From the NCBI RefSeq assembly GCF_003589595.1, contig NW_020653852.1, positions 2,926,048 to 2,990,047 on the forward strand: 64,000 nucleotides of DNA. The letters are read 5' to 3'. Made by a program: the position numbers and the translations under genes. The first letter of the stretch is position 1. Every line of letters begins with the position of its first letter. This stretch comes from Hyposmocoma kahamanoa (lineage: Eukaryota > Arthropoda > Insecta > Lepidoptera > Cosmopterigidae). The notes beneath the pieces are model-generated. The model was not told the DNA's origin and searched no databases. It was given only the letters and a program-made list of their open reading frames with translations. Below are positions 23,156 through 38,100 of this stretch, one piece after another.

Positions 23156-26100
23156 CTGAATATAAATAGTACTTTTATTAAATGTTTCAGAAGGCCTTAT
23201 TACCTATATTATTATAAGGCTGATTACACACGGCGCTCTGTAACAAAAGCGGTACCGCCGGCGCCGCTGTAGTTGCATTCGCCCTTGTTTATTTAAACAT
23301 TTTCGACGTAATGCGTAGCAATGAGCAGTGTTTCCGTTGGTCAGGTTGATGCTCAAACTGGTTGAGTTGTATATACATATATCCCAAGTAGCATACTCGG
23401 TAGAACTCCATACTACGGGCCTGCCGCTTAACTGAGTCGGCTCCAGAGGTAAGGTATGCGGTGTGGGAGGAATAACCGTTATGTCGCGCTGCACACTGGT
23501 TAATTTCTATAAGATTTTTCTGACGATGTTTAATAACAAGTTGAATGAGAAGTGGCAGTTTTTCCAAATAGCTTACCTATTCATTTCAATTATCAATTAA
23601 AAAGTATTTTTATTATCGTTTCACTTATCAAAACTTGACAGATTTGGTAGGCACTTTTTTGAATCAGCTATTATAAATATCGATTTTAAGACTTTCGTGG
23701 TTCACTTTATAACACCGGGTGTCTATAAAGTGAACTGCAATTGTGGGAGCTCGTATATCGGTCAGACTAAACGAATAATTGTCGATCGTAGGAAGGATCC
23801 GAGCAGTAAAAACAATGATGCACAGAAGTCGGCTATAGCACAACATCTCACACAGACTGACACTAACCACTGGATCGAGTTGCATAGCCCCCAGGTACTC
23901 TCGACAGAACGTCACTACATACCACGGTTGGTACGAGAAGCTATCGAGATCACGAAGTACAAAACATTTCACCGTGATGATGGTTTTAAACTGTCCAGTG
24001 CATGGAATCCGGTCCTTAGTGCGTGCAGTAATAAAAACAAAAACACCTCGAGTTCAATTTCGCGTGTGGATAGAGTGAGTGTGGTTTGTGTGAAAAAAGT
24101 GAGTGACAATGGTAACGCCACAACAAATCGCGATGAAGGTAGTCATCGACAGCGCAGGAGGGTAGACAGATATGTCTGCTCTTAAAGCTGTCATCCGCCG
24201 CCGTCCAGTAAACCCGTGACCATGGAGCGTGCGACCGTTCCGAAATATCGGGAAAATAAAAAGAAGTCATACCGTGGTAAGGAACCTGATATTAGTGATA
24301 ATCAATTATAAATATCGTCAGAAATATCTTGCAGTGCGACATCACTGTTACGTAAACTGTCACTCCCCCCACACCGCGCATCTACCTCAGGAACCGACTC
24401 TATAAAGCGTAAGTAGCGTAGTAGGCCTGTAATTTGTCTAGACTGGAAATATAATAATCGTTACAAACATTCGCTTCAATCCCATACGTCAATGTAAATC
24501 TCAAAATGAGACCAAAGTTAGGCATTACATGCTGTACGGTTTACAACCGCACATTTTTCTTCCGCTTACCTTGCGCTCTACTTTGTGGCCTACTGTCCGT
24601 GGCTTACATACATTACATGGGCACATAAGTAGGCAAGTAATTTTAGTGTTAAACGAGCATTCACTTCATCTAGACATCTTGAGTGTTTAACGAACATTCA
24701 TATGTCTTAACGTAACAACAACGTAAGAGATACACATCCTCAACGAGTCTTGTATCTTCTTACTTTATTAATAAACTTTATACTTTTATCATCTATCAAT
24801 TTAAACAATTAGGCGTCAATACTATAGCGTAGTATTGGCCCCTACACATGCCTTTTATAACATTTTACAGAAATGTGAAACTTACTGCTTCCACGACTTG
24901 AATTTGTTCTTCGGGCTGTAACAAAGATTTAACGACTCCATTTAGACAATACAAATTGGTTCTAACTTATACCATCACCGATTCACCATGAAGTGGTTTT
25001 TTTTTTGGGTAAAAGAACACGGGCGTGTTTGACCTCCATCTCACCTTCTGTAAAGTGACAATGAGGCAGACGATGGAGCACGCACACCTAAATTCACTCT
25101 CGCCCTGAAAAGGCCCAAGTTATAGCGTTCAGGGAAGCCGTTCGCCATATAAATGTGGAAGCTAAACGCTTTGTACGAATATTTGGCATATCCACAACAT
25201 AGGAGTAGAACCCTAGATTTAGACCCTCGATCATGGATAAGGGAAGGCGGAATTAAATCGTGTATTTCCATCGCACACTTTTCGTAATATATCCTGTAGA
25301 ATACCGATAAGCAGATAATTTTAGAATACCGATAAGCAGATAATTTTACGGCGGTGTTCAAGGCTCTACAGCTTCGTCTCTATGAAATCCGAATCAACTA
25401 TAATCTTCTTAACACGCCTTTCAACTGAATCCAAGGCCAGTTTGTATTTAGACACGACCGCGAATTTGTGCTTGGTACCTACGTACGCCTGAAGCAACTG
25501 TCTCTGTGTGGAGTAACGCCTCACCTTTAAAAGAATCCCTGCTGCTTTTTTGGTCATGGATTCTACGCATCTGCTGAATTTTGAATTGGACGACGGGTCC
25601 ATTCCAGGTAGATGGATATACCACGAAAAGTCGGAGTCAGGTCAAAGGGAGTCCGTTTTGAGTGTACGGATTTTGATATGCTACAATGCTGGCAAACTCA
25701 GTCGCTATCTCTATTCCCAAACTTGGAAGCAAATAAACCAAGCTTTTTAAATATTCTAAATCGTAATACTCTGGCAGTGGCAGTAATCCACTTCCAAAGT
25801 AAATAAAAACAGCTTGGTGTATTTGCCCGTAAGTTTATTTTTATATTACAATATTATAAATAAGTATACCGGGGCCTCTTCCTTAATGCTTTCTTCTTCT
25901 ATATACTGGTCGCCATAGCCTACTGGGAATAGCGCAAGGCAGTCGCGCTCTCCGGCCTCCACGTCACTGCTAATGTAGCAAGGGTTCAGCCCCGCCAGTT
26001 GCAGCAAAGCAAAACTTCTTTTACGGGATACTTGCAATGCGAAGCGATCTAAGCTGCCAGGTACGACAGATTAAAAAGTGAATAGTACCTATCGAGTTTT

Positions 26101-29100
26101 TAGGTTTTAGCGATTGCTACACGTAGGAAATGAAACTATTTATACATATATTATACTTAGCTTATTTTACCTATTTCTACCGCTAAACAGAAATGTTAGC
26201 ATTATTGCGTTCCGGTTTGGAAGGGTAAGGGTGCGTGAAAGGAGGTGTGTGAATTTACAGGCACAGGGAACTTGTTAATAACGATATCGTATCCGAATTT
26301 AACGTTTAACACGTATGTTCTGAATAGCTCGGAAAACGTCCTTCGATTCGAGGACGATATCCAATCGAAAGATTCGGTTAAAATACCGAAGAGTTCTGAA
26401 TTGGGCTGCTGATTTTTATTCACGAATCGAATGTCAAACTGTCGTATTCGAAACCGAACCGAAATGACGTCACATCCGTACGATGACTCGAACTTCTCGA
26501 CCGGAAATGGTTACAAACGTTATTCAGAATACAGTTATAGTATATGGAAATTACTTTTTATTTTAAATAAAGTCTGGATTTTGTTCAATTTTATTAATTT
26601 ATTTTAATGCAAGACTAAGACTATGCATTGCTATATTTTAGGCCTTTAAAGTCTCGAAAATGTGTATAAAAGGATTTTCATTTTTATTATAATCTATTTC
26701 ACGAACTAACTCCGTAAACGGTGTTGGAAAACGATGTCGTATCCGAATCGATCGTTTAACTCGGAAAGAGTTCTGAATCGGGGTCCTGGCCGGGAATCGA
26801 ATCAACATAAAAAGAAAAAAATAAACTCTATTTTATTGTGTCTCTTGAGACTCATCGTAACCAAGCTGAGAGGAGAAGAAGTGTGTTTCGAACCTTATAG
26901 TATTTCGTTGTTTAGACTAACTGTCGTGTGTGTAAAGATGCGCGCCGTTAGTTCATTACGTATTAACACTGGTAAACACTTACTGTTTTCGCAATCGGAC
27001 CATCTTGTCGTACTGCTTCACAGTGAACGCTACATGTTCCACATTAAACGGATCGTCGCCTTGGAATAACCCCATCTGTAAAAGTGTACTTTTTTAGCTA
27101 AACAAAAAAACTTAAGTATTCACAATATTTTCACTGACAGCGCGTGTACACGCTAAGAAATTCGTCATGTCTGTACCAGAAAAGACGAGAATGGCCTTGT
27201 ACACGACAAGAATTTTGTCGGATCTAGCCACGAAAATATTTCGTGTCTGTTGCAGACAAGAAAATGGTGAGTATGTACACGATACGAATGCTTTCGGGCA
27301 GACGTGTGTAGGGTAAACGTGTCAGTGCACTTCCAGATAGCTGTCGTTTTACTATCGACTGTGTGAAGAAATATGTTGACTACTAATAAAAAAAATGGTG
27401 ATTGCAAATTATATGTATAGAATAATAAATATTTCTCTCCAAGTACGTCGTTTATCTTTATAAATCTCTAAGGTTTTGTCCCACAATACGGGTCGTTCCT
27501 CTACTAAACTTCGCAATGAAATTAGTGGTGCAACAGTGGCAGTGGTACTTTGCAAAATCAGTCCACGCGCATAAACGTTCGTTTACCGACAATGCGCCCT
27601 AACGCAATAGCAATTCTGCATAGACCCATCGACTTTTCTTGGCGTATACACGCACTCTGAGGGTGTCGGTAGTTCCACCGAGACTAGGGCTTGCAATATT
27701 CGACCAGTTTTGATATTCGAATCATTCAAATAATATAAAATCTCATAATTGAACATTCGAATGAAACGAATATTTACTACGACGGTTTTTGGTTTTTTTA
27801 TAAAAAGACAGTCTATCTCTAAACATATTCTTGATAAAACAGAAATAAAAATAATCGCGGACAACCGCGCGCTTGGCGGTCGTCGCCCGCGCACACTGCG
27901 GATGATTGGCCAGGCGGTGACGGACCGCAAACGGACCGCAAATTTGGCGGGAGATGTTTGCCAAGCCACGCGGTTATTTTCGATCGATCGAGATCGTCAG
28001 AAAAGTTACAGCACACACCGGATATGATAGCTTATTTACATTTACGCGTTAGAGTCATTGACTTACTAACAAATGGACGTCGGGTTCGCGCTAAAAAATG
28101 TCCGCACCCATAGGGCGTTAAAATCGCATACAGAGCGTCAATCGCGCAACAGTCTTCATTTGTTCGACTGACAGCGCGGTTGTCAATCATGCAGTACTAT
28201 ATAATAATAACTTGTAAAATTACTTCAGTAAAGTGTAAAACAGGATTTTGTATCATATTTTCACTAAACAAATATATTGTGTTTTCATAGAAAAGATTTC
28301 ATTGAAAAGAGTTATTTTGTACAGTTGCATAGTATTTAATTTACATATAAATCAATCGTAAATATAAATTACGAAAGCAAACAAAACAATCATATAGCTA
28401 ACTGTCCTTTTTCTACAAATTGCATGCGCAAAAGATGGAAAGAGACCCATTACCTCAATTTCAAGAAGCTTATATAAACTTCTTGGTCATTTTCAATTGT
28501 TTGAACTATAAGCGATTGCAATATTTGGAACACAGAAACTAATAGAGTCATATTAATTTTAATCTTATTTTTTAAATGACTTTTTATTGAACGTTAGCAA
28601 TAACTAACAAAATATTGTTGTACTCGTTTTACTGCTTGGGATTACGTATCAGAAGTCAGAAAATACATTTGCCCGAAATAACGTTAGCTCGAATTTTCAT
28701 AATGTCAAATATAACTTTTTAGGAATATTACCCAAATTTAGCCAAAATTAGCTTTTGGTTTGTTACATGAAAATTACTTGAAAGCATAACGGTTTTATTG
28801 TAAATCGATTTTTTTGAATTACGGATATTTGAGTTTACGTTTAGTAGTAGTTAGTTAGTGGTACATTTCTTATAGTTATTTTCACATTTGTAGCAATATT
28901 TGTATGTATGTATCTGGCCAACTCTTTATTATATCTTTAAGTGAAGTTGTACAAAATTCGACATAATATATATAAAAATTAATTGATATTTACGAGAAAG
29001 GCTACTCCATTACTTTTATGAAAAAGTATTTTTCAGTCGAAGTTAAATATGGTGCATTTTGTTAAGTTTCCAGTATAAGCTGAATATGGTGTTTTTGGGC

Positions 29101-32100
29101 CCTTAAATTGTTGCATGCAAAATTTGGCAGTACTGCAATTACGTTACAATTTAAATTAAAGGTTGTAGTTTTTATATTTCGTTACATGTCACTATGTTTC
29201 TATAGGTTAACTTCGGACATTTTTTAGTGGTTTTTGTATTAGACCCGATGTCCATTTGTTGGTAGGTCAATGGTTACAGTGGTTAAAGGCGATTGCATCA
29301 ACGCAATAGCGCGTTTGTATCGATGCAGTCGCGCGTTTGCATCTCGGCATAAATTCGCGCGTGTGTGTAAATGTAGACGATTAGCGACTGCATCGCGTTT
29401 GCATGGCTGCTAAAGTCGCTGTGGGTAACAGCTCTTACACTTACTTCATCGGAGAATTAAAAGAAGAAGGCCTAAAAGGTGCTGGGTGCATCAGGAAAGA
29501 AATCGTTACGAATTATTCGTTGATCTTATTAATGAGGTAAAAAACTTGAAGAAACGCGTCTTCGCCCGGCGAATCATTCGCAGTGTGCGCGGGCGACGGC
29601 CGCATCGCATTTGCGTCGCTAATTTAAGTCGCCGTGTGCAAACGCTCTTAGGGCCCCTGAAATGGGATAGTGTAAAAGCATTTAAGCGTGTTTACAGGAT
29701 ATGGCCCGAGTTCCCTGCCGTTGCTCTGCACAAGTATCTACATTCGTTAGGGAACCGTATGGTACAGTGTTGTATGTGTTCGAAGTAAAACGTTTTTTTT
29801 TTTATGATTATGACGGGGTGAACAAGTTTTGGGCCTGATGTTAAGCGACACGCCTGTCCATAATAGTTGTAGTAATAATAATAATAATAATAAATAATAA
29901 TACATGTTTATTTCAGTAATACAATGAACTTTACATGAACAGTGGATGGTACCTCCTATTAAGCTTATCAAGCCTGTGTCAGGAGGCACCGCTCTTCCAT
30001 AGCTATAAATGCATATTTAACATTTTTAACTTATACTTAATGTAGTGTTTAATTTTTACATTTCCAAACATCGACAAAACAAAACAATTTTTTTTACTAA
30101 TTTTCAATTTTCTTAACTTTTCAATGAAGTTTGACAAACCCCAGGTCCTTGCAAAAGAAGTCCGTTATTTACCCAGGATGCTACGAGAGGCCATTGAAAT
30201 TAAAAAACATCCTAATTTCAACAGGGAAGATGGTTTCTCCGTACCACCAGTTTGGGATCCAGTATTTCCTCTAATGAAAAATCCCAAACAGACATAAGAC
30301 TGCAGTACTAATTAATATGTTTTAGTTTATTCTAATTTCTATTAATAATTAATAATAAATTGAACTTAATAAAAATTCATTCAATAAAATAATTTGTAAA
30401 ACTTAATATAGCTTAAAATGGAATGTTTTCTTTGTAAAATTAAAAATAAGGTATTTAATTAATAACTATTGTAACTATAGTGAAAAAATAGGGTGGTTTG
30501 CATCAATATTAGACATAACTGGTTGAAGACTGTACCACCTGAGTCAACCGTGACCATGGGACTTGTAAAGGGCCCGAAACGTCGGTTTCTTTGAAAAAAC
30601 AAATATACGCGATTTAAATCCGGAAAAATAGTTTCATTTCCTATGTATAACAATCGCGAAAACCTAAGAACTCGATATTTATTATTTACTTTGATACAAA
30701 CAACTTACATTCATAATTTCGTCCTTCACTTGCTCGACAACGTCCATCACTTCATGCCGTTTGTCGACATGGAACATCACTAAAACGTGTGGCGGCAATA
30801 CCTCTGATTCTATTGTGGTGACGGTTTGTATTGTCTGTGCGGTACAAGAATAGGTACAATGACACTTGGTATAATAAAGCCAAATGTAAAATGAAATGTA
30901 ATGCAAAATAAGATACCTATAGTAAAAACAACTTTCTTGAAAAGTTGACTGATTCGGAGAAAAAAATAGTTTAGGTAGTAGTCTTCTTAGAATAATAACG
31001 CATAGAATGATAGTTTCATACCAAACGAACTGTCACAAGTGAAGTGAGGCAAAAATCAAATTCATGTAGGCTAGTTTTAGTAGTAGGTTAATTTTCGGTT
31101 TTAGTGAATATTTATATAAAAATACAAGTTGAAAAGCGTTACTTCCTTGTGGAATGTGATGTTAGTATCTATTTTATGTTTGTCTGACGTATTTTTGCAC
31201 TCATTTACCGCACATTTCGTCATTTTTAGCTAAAATTCTTGATCTGTTCGCGGTGCAAGTTGACCTTGAGCACTGAAGGCCCGCCCGCTCGTGCATGCCC
31301 TTTTGGCGCGTTTCAATTTGCCTCACTTAAGCGTGTGCAGACTAGGTTTCTATGCGTTATTATTCTAAGGTAGTCTTATACTGAAATAGTTATTTTGTTA
31401 TGCAAGGCTGCAAAGTTGTTTTTTGCCGTCAGTGCTTGTATTGAAACCTGAGCAAGCAAAGGAAGCCAAGATTAGAGTAGCGTAACGTTGCTGCCATCGA
31501 GTATATAACCAGAAATAGAGACGAAATGTCATTTAATTTGTTTGAAAATTATTCTGCCATATCATTACTGTGACAATTGCGCTCCGATTGCCAGCCCGAG
31601 TTCGAAACAATTGACGGGTGTCGTCAAAGGATATCGTCCACTGTTTCACTTCAAGTCGACCAGTTAACTTGAGCTTTGCTATAATGGACGAAAACTGCAA
31701 AATTACATATTTAATATTTAATTACCGATGAAATGTGATTCCGTTTGTTTTGTAATTAGATGTTTTGCTGTTTTTCCCACACCACCGAATAGCACAGCAC
31801 GGCATTGTTAGAGATATTATCTTTATTACAATAAGTACAGAATATTTTTTGGAATATACGGAGACGTACGCACAGGTCAGTATTTGGCCTGTCTATATTT
31901 CAGTGCAAACAGGAGTTGATATTTATAAGAGCTGTATCGTTAATGTGTTACCATGAATAATGGTCCTTATTTCGTCTCTATTTCTGGTTATATACTCGAT
32001 GTTTGCTGCCGATCGAAACACACAACTTTTCACCTCACTAATTAATTAATGTCAACAATAATAAGTATAAAATATACCAACATTATGTTTATGTTACATA

Positions 32101-35100
32101 AATAAGTAATGTACGACAAATCGCTTAATTGAACGTGCCATTATTTTGTCTTTTCATCAAAAGAAAAAGTTAGGTGCACCACAGTCAATCGTCAAGTTCG
32201 AAATTCGAACTAGCAAAAAACGCTTTTGCGCGCAGATTTCCAATGAGAAAGACAACCTTTCCGAGCTACTGATGTGAAAAATATATTTACATTTTTTTCC
32301 AGATAGAAGGCAGAAAAGAACAATAGCGAAATTATTGTGAAAATAATTATTTTGCATTTTCAAACGGCCTATTTATACAAGTTAGAATAAAAGAAATTAT
32401 TATTAATACAAAGATCGAACACTCAGAAAAAACACTCAGAAAAAATTCCTTCGATCCGGTCGGATTCGAACCGACGTCTTCTTGCATACCGTGCCAGACG
32501 CTATACCAACTAAGCCACGGAACGAACCAACGGACCTCACGAATTTTTCTATGTGCATGCGTCGTGTCTTTGTACTTGGTCTTTCAACGACTTTTTAGTC
32601 GTAGCGCCATCTATGAGAAATCTTTAACAGATTTATCACCGAGTTAGTACCTTTACAGCTACCAGTCCTGGCGAGAGATGTCGCTATTCACTGTATTAAT
32701 TAATTTTTTATTGAATTGATATTCAATTATTTTTTGTGAAATTACTCCACTAGTTTGTTATAATTATTAATACAAAGATCGAACACTCAGAAAAAAATCA
32801 TAAAAGAAATTCTTTAGATTTTTCAAATTATACCAAAGTCTTCTGTAAGTCTAGATGGATTATAATCATAATTTAAATGAAACTCAAATCACTAATTAGT
32901 ATGTTCCTTAGATCCTTAACGTTGAGCGACATCTACCGCCAAAAAGAGGTTTTTAAAACCTACTTAATTTGTCCATATTAAGTTAGTTCACGTAATAAAT
33001 ACCAAATGTACTGATTGGACCAATTTGTAATAAAGGTTTATCTACTTTATTACAAAAAACAATTCTCCAAATATGCCACGCGATAAAACTATAAAAAGTT
33101 CCCGATATCAGAGGTATGTAGGCATGTGTCACAAAAAAAATCATTTGTGCCTGGCCTGCGTTAGTTAGTGCAAGGTATGGTTATGTATTAACTCAGTTTT
33201 TTTATGGCTTAACTTCATGGCTATTGACCATACCATAAGAAATATTTTCCTTTGAATTTTGTCAGGTCGCAAACCCGTGGCACCGTTCTGCTTCCATTGA
33301 CTGTATTTAAGGCTTCCGTAGTTTCTTTTGATATATCTTATACTCCGAATCTATTTTCTTTCCTTGTCTTTTTAAATGTTATAGTACCGGCACGCTACGA
33401 TGGCCGTTTTGACGTTTGTCCGTTCATCAAGTTTTGTTTGTTTCAATTCATATAACTACGTTGAAGGAGTTAATTGATGTACATTATTGTCAATAGTGAC
33501 GTGCAGTAAAATTTTTTTGGTTGCTTAATTTTACGACACAACTTGGCATTTGTCCAGAATGACTAATGGCCAATGCCATGAAAAATATTGACAGGATGTC
33601 AATGTTACAATCTATCGATTTTTTGATCATTTTTAGCACCGCTGATGATTATTTTAAACATGTCTACCACACTTTTGTTTTAAATCAATAAACAAAATGC
33701 AGTCACAATATTTCGTTTTATTTTTTCTGCTAAGCTCTTTATTTCAAGCTATATATAATATATCTAGCAAAAAAGTTGAGCCTGGTTAATTTTTTCTGGG
33801 AATAAAGTACCAAGCTCCATACTAACTCGGTACAAGTCTTTTTTTATAATTACCTTTCTGAAGAACAAAACGAGACCATTGGATTTAGCGAGCTCGTTCG
33901 GCGGACAGTACAGACCCGGTACAAAGAGGCCGCCAGGAGGGATGTACTCCTCACCCTCGATCTCGACGTCTGAGTGGAACTCTGGTATTTGCTCTTCACG
34001 TACTTCGTCGTCCTCCAGCTAAATAATTCAGATCAGTCGACTAGCATATCCGTTTAATACACTAAACTGTGTCTGAAGTTAGGTAGGTATACACTATACT
34101 GTGAGTATAGATATCATCATCAATGTATTATAGTTAGGCAATGCCCGGTGCTGCCGAGGCATATATAGTGCTTTTCTCAAACAATGTGAGGAAATAATAA
34201 AATCTAAAGCGAGGAATATGTATAATAGCGATATACATATTATATATTTACTTTTCGCTATTATACATATTATATATGTCGCTTGTATGAAATTTGACGA
34301 ACTTCTGCTGTCCCGATTTTTTTCGTCCCATACGATTAAATGATCTTTACATGAAACTGAGTCGATCAGCACTAAAAAAATTGTGACCAATTTTATTATT
34401 TTTATGGACAACTCATGCTCGACCAAAAAATTTACAATACCAAAATTGTTTTTACTAAAAAAGATACAATGATTCCTAAGACATTTTCCTTGTATCTTGT
34501 ATGATTTCGGTATTTCCCCATACTGTCTCATTAAAAAAAAAACACTGTATACCTTCACCTCACTCGCACCGCGCAACTACCTCAGGAACGAACAGGAGTT
34601 AAGCGGTAGGCCTGTAGTTCAACCACAAAAACAACTGAGCATCCAAAAACAACTACCGGCAGGCCTTCTAAGTCCGTGCCTTCGGTGGCAGTGGTTTCCG
34701 TCGCTTCCGTAAGGGCCAGTTCTTCGCCTTCCAATCCTTCGCCTTCGACTCCTTCTGCTCCAACTTCTTCTGGCTCAGGCTCTGCTGGTAACTGCAAAAG
34801 AAAATTTTGAACTTACAACAAGTCCACAGTTACGGCCGATCGCCGTGGAAGCTCACGATTAAAAAGACTACATACTGGTTCGCAATAAAATGACGAGTAA
34901 AAATTCAACTTATGTACGGGAGTTAAGTTTAGTTAATAAATTGATTTTTCACTGTTCATGCTCTAAAAGTACGTCAATATAGCCTTACGTAGCGGGAGTA
35001 AAGTGTATCCTTTAATCCGTAGGGAGTAAAAAGTACCACATTTTTTAATTTACTTCTAGTGAACAAACTCAAATAGGCAGTAGGTAGCAAGTTCGGTTTT

Positions 35101-38100
35101 AGTTCCGTGCCTTTTCCGCATAGACGGTGGCGCCACATTATTTCCCTCGCTATTGCGTTTGTTGTAGCTGTGTCTGGTTGGAAAAGAAAATACCGCGAAA
35201 ACTTCAGAATTTTGGTTCGTAATTTTGTTGTAGAGCGAAACGATTGAAATATTTTTTTTCTCGCTATCGAAGCGTAGTGTTCGAAAAGTAAAGATTTCAT
35301 CTCGAGATTAAAAGCCAATAGAAACCCTCGGAGTATAGACACGCTTGTCCCCAAATTCTATGATAAATAAAAGGATAACAATTAAAGTGGTAAATCACAA
35401 CCTGTAGCATAACTGGATATAAAGCATACATAGTGTAGCAATCTACACTGATTTATATTATTTTACACCCAGTTGCTTAGTGGCACGCAACTAACTGATT
35501 TCACATTCTACAAAACTGAATCGGGGTAAACACGCCACGACTGAACAACAGCAACTTCAGCGTCTATCTTTGTCAAGCGCGCGAACTATACTGTGAATCA
35601 GGTGTGAACTTCTGCGAGTGTGGAACTGTGGCAGTTCTTGCCGCGATCCGCACCGTGATTCGCGCCGTGATTTCGCGCGCGAGTGTGGAGAGGCCTTTTC
35701 AACGGCTCGTGGTTTCGCGGATCGCGCCACGCGAGTTCGCGCCAACGCCGCGCCGCCCGTGCCGGTGCGGGCACATAATGTAAAGGCGTGTAGTGCGAAC
35801 TCGGAACTCGGGGTTTCACGAGGGAAATAAATGTAGGCCATACACATATTTCTCCCGGCCTGGGAATCGAACCCAGGACCTCTGCGTGGCAGTCAGTTAA
35901 TAAACAAAGACACAAGAAGTTGTTCCCAATCATTGTTTAGCATTAATCTGTAATGATCCTGTGTTTATATACTTTTGCAACTAACATTGTACCGTGCCGT
36001 AAATACGATAATGATAAGTGATAAGTTTCATTACGATGCTTACCCCAGCAGCAAGTCTTGCCATTCTTTCTTCATCTTTTTTCTGCTTCTCAGCTCTTAT
36101 GCGGTCCTCCTCGGCTTCGCGCGCCAATCTCTCTTGTTCTCTTTTTAGACGATCTCTTTCTTCTTGTTCTGCACGCTGCAATGACAAAACAAAAAATATA
36201 TTTTAGTTGCTGATGTTAGTTTTGGTAACAAACAACTTTAGCGCAAAAAAATATTGACACTCATGGGAGGGGGCCGCCTAGTAATGAAAAACTGACCACA
36301 AGAGTTTCAGTAGCACTGAGCTCCTTGTGAAAAGTTTCGTCCAAGGAAGTACTGCCACCACAAGTATATATTTCTGTCGCCACGCAGTAATGTGAGCATT
36401 ACTGCGTTCCGGCTTCGAAGGGTAAGGGTGCTGGTGAAATTACAGGCACATGGAACGTCCCGTCACTTGATGCTTTAAAAAAAACCGAGATAATTAGCAG
36501 AAATGGGGACCAGGCGTGTCGCTTACCCCGCACACTACTTGTTCGTACCCGTCACATGAAAGCATACACAGTGCAAAAATGTACCCATGACATATATGTT
36601 CTCGAACGACTTGAGACCTAAAGATCCGATACCAAATAATCAAAACAATTTATTTACTATGTAGGTCACTTCGCTTATCAATGTATATTTATCAAGATAA
36701 AATTATCATTATAATCATCGTGATTATTATCCATTGAGGACATAATCAGAAATAGAGACGAAATAAGCATCCCTGGCAACTCATCAGGCCAATGGGTCTT
36801 ATATCAATTTTATTTATTTGTTTTTTTGTTATATACTCGATGTTATTGCCACTTTGAACGCTGGTAATAATATAGAGTACAAGGAATCAAAGCTTACCAG
36901 TTTCTGCATCTTGGCGTTGTATCGCTCCCGTCTTACTTCCCTTGCACTCTTGCTGATAGATGCATATCGTTCGAAGGCAGGAATTGGCGGCACCTGCTTT
37001 TCTGGAGGGAGGTCTTCCTTCGGCTGCGGGATTTCTTGATAAAGCGAATACCGCAATACGTCTTGGAAACGACAGACACGATTATTATTCGGGATTAATG
37101 GCTCATTTTAGCCGATAGGGTAGGAAAGCAAAGTCCTAAGTTTAAGGCTGTCTTTCCACCAGAGATGTAGCGAGGCGGTGCGAGGATGTGTAGCGGCGCT
37201 GTGAAATGGTGTGATATTTTCCACCAAAGCTGTGCGAGGATGCGTTACGTACTCTTTTCAGTTACGCGCGGGTGGGGTACGGGGTGGTGGGGTGAGCGGT
37301 GGCGATATGTCAGTGACAGTTAGTATCATACTTTCAGTAGCTCTAGTTTCCTACACCGTTATGCACACATTTCTCGTCCGCGTCTCTCGCACAAATTTCT
37401 CGCTATTTTGTATGTGCAAATACTTAGCTCAGCTAACCCTTTTCCATCGGAGCTGCTCCAAGCGAGGCTAGGAATATGAAGTAATCCTATTGGTGGTTTT
37501 TTTCTCGCACACCTACTCGCTACTCGCAGGTCTCTGGTGGAAAGGTAGCCTATGGGTGCTTGTAGAAGAGCTGTACTAATTTTATTTTTTTCACTTTATT
37601 TATTAATTATATACAAATTACATTTATAAGAGATAAATATATTTAAGTTCTGTAAGTACTAGATTATAACCCTAATACTTATGTTGACACATCATTATCG
37701 TTCCTTCCTTCCACAAAAAAATATATAAACAAATCAGGAGGTGTCACGGCTTGCGTAAAGGATATAATTAATGATCCCCAGTTTTCTCGGAGCTGGACGT
37801 TGACGAAGCCAACTGCATTTCTATAGAAGTCCCCAATTGTTTTAAAATGATTACCGCTTATAGGTTACCCAGTTTTTTAAAGATGCGATTATTGCCTCTC
37901 TTGAAACGGTTGTTAGAAATACCACACCAACCCCGTGTCTGGATTTTGCTGGTGACATCAACCTAGACATTTTGCTTTCCAAGGCATCAAATACTCACAT
38001 CTCGGAGTACCTTTCTAAGCTGGCTGAATTATCCCGTGTATTATACTGATACGCATCGGAAAACGTATTTGGACCATATATTTATTCCAACTAAATGTCA

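Noticed and set aside
35598..35933. 111-codon frame rich in Ala and Arg
   Set aside because: It spans a GC-rich block and a SINE; composition alone explains the open frame.
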